Of a DNA stretch of 19,396 nt, positions 14,188-19,396 are shown in pieces. The notes beneath the pieces are model-generated. The model did not search any database and was not told the DNA's origin. It saw only the letters and a list, made by a program, of their open reading frames with translations. Made by a program: the position numbers and the translations under genes. Origin of the DNA: Selenomonadales bacterium. Lineage in GTDB: Bacteria; Bacillota; Negativicutes; RGIG982. Location: contig JAFPBC010000261.1 in NCBI GenBank assembly GCA_017390595.1, positions 1 through 19,396 on the forward strand. The letters are read 5' to 3'. How positions within the stretch are numbered: position 1 is the stretch's first letter; each line of letters starts with the position of its first letter.

Positions 14188-15270
14188 TCATAATGATTTT
14201 CCGAATCCAACGATCTCGGCAAAATCCATCATCGCGTTTTCGATCACACGACCTCGACCGGAGCTTGCATGGATAACACGACCGTCTCCTTGGTAGATGC
14301 CGACATGCGTTACTCCTTTGTATGCATATCTGCCGCCGCCCGCAACAGCAGGATCATTGCTCGCCGGCCATGCGTCGGTCGTATGGTAGAATACCAAGTC
14401 ACCCGGTTTTAATTCGTCCTTATCGGTAAATATTCGTTTTTCTTTTTGATATTCAAGATATTGACCGTCTGCCGTACGATAGCGCAGGCGTTTGCCGCAC
14501 TCCGCCATTACATCTTTGGTAAACTGTCCGCAATCTGTTTCCAGTCGTCCGCCGCTGCCGCCGAGAATATACGGTGTACCGATATAGCTTTTTGCGATCT
14601 TGATGATATTTTTTCGTTCTTTGGGCACATTTTCTCCTCGAAGTGTCAATTCGAGCGAATCAAATTGTTTCGTGAGAGGTTTTAATTTCATCTCTTCTTC
14701 TGCCAGTTGATTCTTTAATTTGACTTTTTCTGTCGGAGATGCATCTTGCGCAAGAGACAATTTTCTGCGAGCCAATTCGACTGCGACTTTTTGCATCTGA
14801 TAGTTCATGATGATCTCGTTTTCTTTTTGTTCTTGCTTCGATATGCCTGATTGTTTCAAAGCTGCTTTTCGTTTGTCGATATTTGTTTTGGATGTCTTAG
14901 CATCTTTTTCATATTTATCACTTTTTGCCTGTTTTTTCGGCTCCTCTTGTTTCTTCTGTTTCTCTTCTTGTTTCTTTTTAGATGTCGACTTGTCTTTTTC
15001 TTTCTTTTCATTTACAGTCGATTTCGTCTTGCTCATTTTTTTCGTATCGGTCTCTTCTTTGACTTCGACACGTTTGCGCCCGTTGACGTTCGGTTTGGGA
15101 GGCATAGTAGGAAGTTCGTATTTGAATGCGAGCGACGATCTTTCTGCCGAAACATTACCGATCATAGATGAATGGTCTATCGTACCAAGCTGAGACACAT
15201 TCGCTTCACCGATCTGATTGCCAAAACAGATGATAAGTCCAAGCGATAAAGATATGATCATTTTTTTCAT
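14188..15270 (-). CDS. Secreted NlpC/P60 family peptidoglycan endopeptidase
   Basis: Product of 360 residues. Residues 1-23 are a signal peptide (MKKMIISLSLGLIICFG...GEA). Residues about 64-135 are very rich in Lys, Glu and Gln (low complexity, probably extended or bound to the wall), and about 145-205 look like a coiled coil. The C-terminal NlpC/P60 domain (220-360) has GTPYILGGSGG, catalytic Cys247 in TDCGQFTKD, His322 in THVGIYQGDG and His334 in VIHASSGRGRVI; these match the Cys-His-His triad. The common DCSGF is DCGQF here. Such enzymes cut gamma-D-Glu-diamino-acid bonds in stem peptides in the envelope. AAGG is 8 bases before the ATG. It sits 33 bases below the copper-amine-oxidase-like gene in one operon. 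Function is likely; the exact bond is inferred. Confidence 0.92.
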   Translation of the reverse strand: MKKMIISLSLGLIICFGNQIGEANVSQLGTIDHSSMIGNVSAERSSLAFKYELPTMPPKPNVNGRKRVEVKEETDTKKMSKTKSTVNEKKEKDKSTSKKKQEEKQKKQEEPKKQAKSDKYEKDAKTSKTNIDKRKAALKQSGISKQEQKENEIIMNYQMQKVAVELARRKLSLAQDASPTEKVKLKNQLAEEEMKLKPLTKQFDSLELTLRGENVPKERKNIIKIAKSYIGTPYILGGSGGRLETDCGQFTKDVMAECGKRLRYRTADGQYLEYQKEKRIFTDKDELKPGDLVFYHTTDAWPASNDPAVAGGGRYAYKGVTHVGIYQGDGRVIHASSGRGRVIENAMMDFAEIVGFGKSL

Positions 15271-15303
15271 TCTTATCGCCTTCTTTCTCTATCAATCGTC
15301 ATA

Positions 15304-16317
15304 TCAATAAGAGAAATCAGCGATACGAAGTCCGAGGAGCTGGCTGAATACAGTCACCGGTACATACGTGATACCACCGATCATCTGCGGAACATCATGG
15401 AGCTGTACTCTCATTTTTTGTTTGCTGTAATCTTTGCTTCCGATCTGCATTGCATAGTATTCCGCGCCTCTCGATACGACGATGACACCGCTGTCATGCC
15501 ATTCGGTCTTATAGCCGAGTGCTTCGGCCGCATCGCGAAGAGAGAGGAATGTCGTATCATCTTTTACGATGAGGTTTCCTGCTTCTTTTCCATGGATCCA
15601 TACTTTGCCTGCTTCTTTGTCAAGGCGCATATCAAATGTATCGGGAAGCACTTGGCTTCTCACAGCCGTCATTTTCGCAGGAAGCGATAATGTCATCGAG
15701 TCTGCCCATATAAGGAGGTTCATACCTGCTTTGATATTGGGTATCTGTCCGCGATCGTCTGTCGGGATCAGTATCTCCATATCCTCGTTTTGGTTGAGGA
15801 ACGTGATGCCAAGCGAGTCTTCGCTGATGATGCGTTGTACGTTAACGAACATACCGCGTTTCGTTTCTTTGCCGACAACGAGTGCGATCGCCTGACCTTG
15901 CGGTGGGATACTGCGCGTCAACGCAGGGCTGTAATATGCTGTTACATCGTCGCCTGTGGAGAGCATATCCCACGTCAATATCTCGCCCGTTACACCGTTC
16001 AATAAGTATGTGTCGTCATTGATATTAAGTTCTACCGTCATCTGACCGTCATTGCCCTTGATCACAAAATGGTTGTCGTTGATCTCATCGATCGAACCGA
16101 CAGTCGAGAGCAAACGCACGACACGCTGTTCTTCGACGGCTTCGGTCGGCTGTACATCGTCGATAGACGCAGGCTGCACAGCAGGCACAGCCACTTCTGC
16201 GGCTTTTGTTACCGCCGCGGGAGCTTCTTCGATTTTATTATCAGTTACTGCTTGCGCGAATACACTGCCGCCGCAAAGCAATACACTTGTTATCATCATT
16301 GCAATCGTTTTTTTCAT
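15304..16317 (-). CDS. Secreted protein with copper-amine-oxidase N-terminal-like domain
   Basis: The 337-residue product has a signal peptide (MKKTIAMMITSVLLCGGSVFAQA), a low-complexity Ala/Val/Pro stretch, and a beta-rich middle region (about 65-240: VGSIDEINDNHFVIKGNDGQMTVELNI and similar strands). Residues about 250-337 (DTTFLSLRDAAEALGYKTEWHDSGVIVVSRG ... GGITYVPVTVFSQLLGL) match the small 'copper amine oxidase N-terminal' stalk domain common in Firmicutes envelope proteins; it is not the catalytic oxidase domain, so no amine oxidase activity is implied. The open frame extends up to 16740 but overlaps another gene; the ATG at 16317 has GAGG at 8 bases and starts a proper signal peptide. 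First gene of an operon with the NlpC/P60 gene, so a role at the cell wall is likely. Confidence 0.85.
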   Translation of the reverse strand: MKKTIAMMITSVLLCGGSVFAQAVTDNKIEEAPAAVTKAAEVAVPAVQPASIDDVQPTEAVEEQRVVRLLSTVGSIDEINDNHFVIKGNDGQMTVELNINDDTYLLNGVTGEILTWDMLSTGDDVTAYYSPALTRSIPPQGQAIALVVGKETKRGMFVNVQRIISEDSLGITFLNQNEDMEILIPTDDRGQIPNIKAGMNLLIWADSMTLSLPAKMTAVRSQVLPDTFDMRLDKEAGKVWIHGKEAGNLIVKDDTTFLSLRDAAEALGYKTEWHDSGVIVVSRGAEYYAMQIGSKDYSKQKMRVQLHDVPQMIGGITYVPVTVFSQLLGLRIADFSY

Positions 16318-16357
16318 ATCTCCAACCTCATTTACTTTGAAATCGTTTGATAAGTTT

Positions 16358-16385
16358 ATTGTAACATAGTTTTCTTTGAAAACAA
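16358..16385 (-). promoter_or_regulatory. Promoter of the copper-amine-oxidase-like / nlpC operon
   Basis: Minus-strand TTGTTT (16385-16380), 16-base spacer, TACAAT (16363-16358), about 40 bases before the ATG and just after the stop of the DMT gene. The spacer is one base short and the -35 is weak. Confidence 0.5.
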
Positions 16386-16391
16386 TTAATT

Positions 16392-16847
16392 TCACATACC
16401 GCGAAGCAAAAGTTTTGCCCCGATCGCCAAAAATGCTATCCCTACCCCCTGCTTCCAGCCGAATGATTCCGACGATAATCCGAATAGACCGAGATGGTCG
16501 ATGAGTACAGCCATACCGACTTGTCCGATGATGATGGCTGTCGTTGCGTTCGCCGCACCGATCTTCGGGATACTGACAGCAACAAGATAGATGATGAATA
16601 CACCTACGATCCCGCCGAGATAGACGTACCACGGCGCGGTCTGCATTTCTTCCCACGACAATCGTCCGAGAGAAAACCCGAACAATAAGATGCTGAGTAC
16701 AACTAGTCCCAACAGATGTACGATAAATGTTGTCTCCCATGTCCCAATGGCTTTTCCGAGCGCGCCATTCATTGCGCCTTGTACCGCCATCAATACACCT
16801 GACAACAGCGCGAGCAGAAGAGATATCATATCAGCAGAAAGATTCAC
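16392..16847 (-). CDS. DMT family membrane protein, YdcZ (DUF606) type
   Basis: Small integral membrane protein of about 151 residues with five hydrophobic segments. LLLALLSGVLMAVQGAMNGALGKAIGTWETTFIVHLLGLV near the start, PWYVYLGGIVGVFIIYLVAVSIPKIGAANATTAIIIGQVGMAVLIDHLGLFG in the middle and QGVGIAFLAIGAKLLL at the end are characteristic of YdcZ-like members of the drug/metabolite transporter superfamily. At this size it should work as a dimer; the substrate is unknown. I chose GTG 16847 because AAGGA lies 6 bases upstream; ATG 16856 and ATG 16829 are alternatives. It follows the hydrolase gene after 50 bases and is probably cotranscribed with it. Confidence 0.87.
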   Translation of the reverse strand: MNLSADMISLLLALLSGVLMAVQGAMNGALGKAIGTWETTFIVHLLGLVVLSILLFGFSLGRLSWEEMQTAPWYVYLGGIVGVFIIYLVAVSIPKIGAANATTAIIIGQVGMAVLIDHLGLFGLSSESFGWKQGVGIAFLAIGAKLLLRGM

Positions 16848-16897
16848 ACATACCATCCTTTACAGATTTTTTCCTAGTATGTGCTGCTTTTTTTCGA

Positions 16898-17629
16898 TTA
16901 TGCGGGGAAGTGTTCTATCATCCATGCAAGCAGCTTAGCCTGCGTTTCTTCTATGCGAAGCGCGATATGATGATCTGCTCCGTCTACGGCGTACCACTCT
17001 TTTTCTCCGCCATAGACATCGTGATTCGCTTTTCCTTCTTCGACAAGTACGATATCGTCTTTCGTACCGTGGATGAAGATGACAGGCATATTCGATATCG
17101 CACGCAAAACATCATTCATATCGTATGGAGCCAAGTCATCCCAAAACGATCTCTCCAAGACCATGTCTCCATATAGATCGTGTACTTCGATGCTTCCCTT
17201 CGTCATCAATTCTTCGTAATATTCACCGAGCGCACGTTTCATCGTTACCGTCAAGCTGTTCGGCATCGCCCAGAAACAACAGCCGACGATATCTTTTTCA
17301 TCTTGTGCACAAACAGCAAGCGCACATCCGCCCATGCTTCGCCCCATACCGATGATCGGCAGACCGAATCGCCCGCGCACATATGCCAGTACGTCACGCA
17401 GTTCTTCTACTTGCGCAGTAAGTGGCATCAACGGTGTAAAATCAAAACGAACGGTCGTATAGCCTGCCTCTGCGGCCAGCTCCGCCATACGCACAGCCTT
17501 ACCGCCACCGTCTTTTGAGCCGCGAAAACCATGACACATGACGAATACATACGGTTTTGCATCGCCTGTCGGAGTGTGTATCACCGTCGACAATCGTCTG
17601 CCGTGCGACGGAATAAAGATTTCTTCCAT
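16898..17629 (-). CDS. Alpha/beta hydrolase (serine esterase-like)
   Basis: Cytoplasmic alpha/beta hydrolase of 243 residues. CHGFRGSKDGGG is the oxyanion-hole loop, GMGRSMGG holds nucleophile Ser98, HGTKDD supplies the acid (Asp191 or 192) and GADHHI the catalytic His (220 or 221). The pattern is typical of acyl esterases and dienelactone-hydrolase-like peptidases; the substrate is unknown. I chose ATG 17629, with GAAGGGAG 7 bases before it; an ATG at 17647 lies in frame but overlaps the T run of a terminator. A strong hairpin terminator ends about 17 bases before the start, which leaves no room for a promoter, so transcription must come by read-through from the upstream 3D-domain gene. Confidence 0.85.
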   Translation of the reverse strand: MEEIFIPSHGRRLSTVIHTPTGDAKPYVFVMCHGFRGSKDGGGKAVRMAELAAEAGYTTVRFDFTPLMPLTAQVEELRDVLAYVRGRFGLPIIGMGRSMGGCALAVCAQDEKDIVGCCFWAMPNSLTVTMKRALGEYYEELMTKGSIEVHDLYGDMVLERSFWDDLAPYDMNDVLRAISNMPVIFIHGTKDDIVLVEEGKANHDVYGGEKEWYAVDGADHHIALRIEETQAKLLAWMIEHFPA

Positions 17630-17645
17630 ATATGTGCTCCCTTCC

Positions 17646-17677
17646 ATAAAAAATAACAGGCAATATTGCCTGTTATT
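17646..17677 (-). terminator. Terminator overlapping the stop of the 3D-domain gene
   Basis: A 26-base perfect palindrome (17652-17677) with arms AATAACAGGCAAT and its complement, followed on the minus strand by TTTTTT. The stop codon TAA of the 3D gene lies inside the first arm. The ribosome site of the hydrolase gene begins right after the T run. A ribosome ending translation at this stop could disrupt the hairpin, so termination may be partial. Confidence 0.82.
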
Positions 17678-18296
17678 CTAAAATCTGTATGACAATATCG
17701 CGACGTCCGAATTTGAGTGCCTCTTTTCGTGTATCGAATGCCACATCTATCTTTTTGCCTTTGATCGCGCTGCCGATATCAGCCGCCACACCATATCCAT
17801 AGCCGGGTATATACAGTTTCGTTCCGAGCGGTATTACATTCGGATCGACTGCAACGATACCTTTTCTGAGAAGCTGGCCTGTCGATGTATATTTGGAACA
17901 ATTCGGATCTTGTGACGAGTATGCCGAAGCATTTACTTTCAGTTCCTTTTTCACCTTACGTGGTGCCAACGTCGTGGATTGTAACTTTTCCAGCGTTTTG
18001 CGGTCAACGATACCGCTGATCTTCAATTTTTGATCGCGTTGAAAATCACGAACAGCATCTTCTGTATTTTTTCCGAAGACACCGTCTTCTACATCAAAAT
18101 AATATCCTTTGAGCGTAAGAAGATGCTGCACCTTTTTGACATAGATGCTCTTATCGCCACGTTTTAAAACGCTGATCTTGATTTTTTCGTTACTGCTTTT
18201 TGCATATACCGTTCCATCAACGGTCGTCATCGGCGAGAATACTCCACACAAAAAGACTACCAAACAAGAAAGAACGATCAAGTGTAATTTTTTCAA
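17673..18296 (-). CDS. Secreted 3D-domain protein with peptidoglycan-binding domain
   Basis: Product of 207 residues. Signal peptide to about residue 32 (MKKLHLIVLSCLVVFLCGVF ... VYA). Residues about 42-108 are a PG_binding_1 domain (LKRGDKSIYVKKVQHLLTLKGYY ... AVRDFQRDQKLKISGIVDRKTLEKL). The C-terminal 3D domain (about 120-207) shows its three conserved aspartates: Asp151 (AVDPNVIPLG), Asp173 (AADIGSAIKG) and Asp184 (KIDVAF). The same domain occurs in YabE/YocH/resuscitation-factor-like proteins and is related to the MltA barrel, so a role in cleaving or binding glycan strands is likely. The start is a TTG with GGTGA 6 bases upstream, a weak pair. A promoter with TTGACA lies just upstream; the stop is inside a terminator. 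Confidence 0.88.
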   Translation of the reverse strand: MKKLHLIVLSCLVVFLCGVFSPMTTVDGTVYAKSSNEKIKISVLKRGDKSIYVKKVQHLLTLKGYYFDVEDGVFGKNTEDAVRDFQRDQKLKISGIVDRKTLEKLQSTTLAPRKVKKELKVNASAYSSQDPNCSKYTSTGQLLRKGIVAVDPNVIPLGTKLYIPGYGYGVAADIGSAIKGKKIDVAFDTRKEALKFGRRDIVIQILE

Positions 18297-18329
18297 CGAA
18301 ATTCACCACATCTGTTTTAAATTTGCTTT

Positions 18330-18359
18330 ATTTTATCATAGGCCGGAATACGCTGTCAA
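18330..18359 (-). promoter_or_regulatory. Promoter of the 3D-domain gene
   Basis: Minus-strand TTGACA (18359-18354), 18-base spacer, TAAAAT (18335-18330), about 35 bases before the TTG start. It begins one base past the stop of the L,D-transpeptidase gene. Confidence 0.65.
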
Positions 18360-18360
18360 A

Positions 18361-19071
18361 TTACCCCCTTGACGATGCCTCTTGTATCTGTCTTAATAAA
18401 CTCTCATCCGCAATTCCCGTTTCGGGAAGGTCCCACTGTCGCTGCAGAGCCTTGACAGCCTCTTCCACACCCTTACCGTATCTGCCGTCGGCTCGCCCGC
18501 TCAAATAGCCGAGTTCGCGTAATTTCAGCTGCAAGGCAACGACTGCCTGCCCTGCCATCGGATACTGAAGGCGCGTCTGTCCAAGAAAAGTCTGCCCTTC
18601 TATCTTTACAGTCGTACCAAGCGGTACCCATTCAAACAGTTCTTCTACATCTTCGTTTTGCATCCGTATGCAGCCATGACTTGCCGATTCTCCGATCGAC
18701 CACGGTTTGTTCGTACCATGGATACCGAATGTCCCCCACGGTACGTCCAGACCCATCCACCGTGTACCGAATCCAGTTCCCCAGTTGACATCTTTCCAAA
18801 CGATATGCCATTCTCCGATCGGTGACGGTGTCGATGATTTTCCGATGGCTATCGGATACCGTTTCCATACCTGCCCATCGGAAAACAGAAGAAGCGTCCT
18901 CTCGTCTATCAATATCCGAATACTGACTTCTCCGCTCGGTCGTTCTTGAGCCGTCGACACCATCATATCCGACTGATACGCGAAAGCTCCCATACCGAAA
19001 CAAAGAACCATCATGACACATAACATGATGGTTCTGCTTTTTGTTCTTCCGATCATTCGTATATGCTTCAT
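18361..19071 (-). CDS. L,D-transpeptidase (YkuD family) with C-terminal peptidoglycan-binding domain
   Basis: Product of 236 residues: an N-terminal anchor or signal segment (about 13-32), a YkuD catalytic domain (about 50-155) and a PG_binding_1 domain (about 170-230: QAVVALQLKLRELGYLSGRADGRYGKGVEEAVKALQRQW). Catalytic motifs HGTNKPWSIG (His118) and SHGCIRM (Cys134) are intact. Such enzymes form 3-3 cross-links in peptidoglycan or tether proteins to it, on the outer face of the cytoplasmic membrane. I chose ATG 19071; a GGAGG site is 12 bases upstream, a long spacing, and the in-frame ATG at 19128 has no ribosome site. The upstream gene ends 56 bases before, so they may be cotranscribed. A 3D-domain protein follows in the same direction. 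Confidence 0.92.
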   Translation of the reverse strand: MKHIRMIGRTKSRTIMLCVMMVLCFGMGAFAYQSDMMVSTAQERPSGEVSIRILIDERTLLLFSDGQVWKRYPIAIGKSSTPSPIGEWHIVWKDVNWGTGFGTRWMGLDVPWGTFGIHGTNKPWSIGESASHGCIRMQNEDVEELFEWVPLGTTVKIEGQTFLGQTRLQYPMAGQAVVALQLKLRELGYLSGRADGRYGKGVEEAVKALQRQWDLPETGIADESLLRQIQEASSRG

Positions 19072-19127
19072 ACCGTGCGCTCGCCTCCTTCTTGATGTGT
19101 ATGAGAAAGCGCACCGATTATGAATCA

Positions 19128-19396
19128 TTATTTGGTCACTGTGATGATCCCATCTCGATAAACGGGAGCAACATCATAGATATCATGGAGCAAGCAATGC
19201 GCCACATCGTTTTCGAATCCACGTACTACCAAGTACTGACCATGCGACGATGCCGTCACGCGCGCTTCAAAATCCTGCGCGCGATATCCCTGATACATCG
19301 CTTGTGCCGCACACGCTTTGTCGCGAAGCGTTGCGATATCAGACAATCTATCCGCAATAAGACCTGCACAGAGCGTGTCTTCTACGGAGAATCTGC
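19128..19396 (-). CDS. Unrecognised protein, C-terminal part (N-terminus off the right edge)
   Basis: The frame is open from the right edge to the stop at 19128, 88 residues, and no good start lies inside it (the TTG at 19346 has no ribosome site), so this is the C-terminal part of a gene that begins beyond the window. The visible sequence reads RFSVEDTLCAGLIADRL... and ends RDGIITVTK. It is a soluble-looking alpha/beta mix with no membrane segment or motif that I recognise. It ends 56 bases before the L,D-transpeptidase start, with no terminator between them, so the two may be in one operon. Confidence 0.55.
   Translation of the reverse strand, partial: RFSVEDTLCAGLIADRLSDIATLRDKACAAQAMYQGYRAQDFEARVTASSHGQYLVVRGFENDVAHCLLHDIYDVAPVYRDGIITVTK

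Noticed and set aside
16317..16740. Upstream extension of the copper-amine-oxidase-like frame, adding 141 codons.
   Set aside because: It overlaps the YdcZ-type gene in another frame, crosses a promoter, and the internal ATG at 16317 starts a proper signal peptide with a ribosome site.
1..19396. CRISPR arrays, insertion sequences, phage or toxin-antitoxin genes.
   Set aside because: I saw no regularly spaced repeats, transposase or integrase motifs, or target-site duplications; the gene content is core and envelope functions.

Overview
The window looks like chromosomal DNA from a diderm Firmicute (Negativicutes; a Selenomonas-like organism is my best guess). Low-GC Gram-positive style regulation (a T-box leader on thrS, an attenuator-type leader on infC-rpmI-rplT, consensus sigma-A promoters, AGGAGG ribosome sites) occurs together with an outer-membrane type Va autotransporter whose last residue is Phe. 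The genus is inference; no 16S or other marker is present. Every protein gene is on the minus strand; only one tRNA gene is on the plus strand.

Right to left, in the direction of minus-strand transcription: (1) 19396-16392, a cell-envelope block: the C-terminal end of an unrecognised protein, an L,D-transpeptidase with a peptidoglycan-binding domain, a secreted 3D-domain protein with a peptidoglycan-binding domain, an alpha/beta hydrolase and a small DMT (YdcZ-type) membrane protein. (2) 16317-13989, an operon with its own promoter: a secreted protein with a copper-amine-oxidase-like N-terminal domain, a secreted NlpC/P60 peptidase, and a 48-residue protein with a ferredoxin-like CxxCxxCxxxCP motif. 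(3) 13741-11453, the autotransporter, whose promoter carries a perfect 15-bp inverted repeat. (4) 11275-11351 (+), tRNA-Val(GAC). (5) 11139-9760, a sodium:solute symporter. (6) 9593-5688, ppx and ppk1 overlapping by 11 bases, then a protein resembling the restriction-endonuclease fold. (7) 5680-2110, thrS behind a Thr T-box, then infC (AUU start), rpmI and rplT behind an attenuator leader. (8) 2017-1544, a flavin-binding pyridoxamine-oxidase-like protein. (9) 1426-1, a D-malate/tartrate decarboxylating dehydrogenase translationally coupled to a CidA/LrgA membrane protein that runs off the left edge.

The themes are translation (thrS, infC, rpmI, rplT, tRNA), polyphosphate metabolism (ppx, ppk1), envelope remodelling (L,D-transpeptidase, 3D protein, NlpC/P60) and organic-acid metabolism (dehydrogenase plus LrgA). 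Most of this is ordinary core genome. The points I find most worth a second look are the 48-residue Cys-motif protein, the inverted repeat over the autotransporter promoter, the dehydrogenase-LrgA coupling, the nuclease-fold-like protein behind ppk1, and a strong terminator placed directly before the hydrolase gene.
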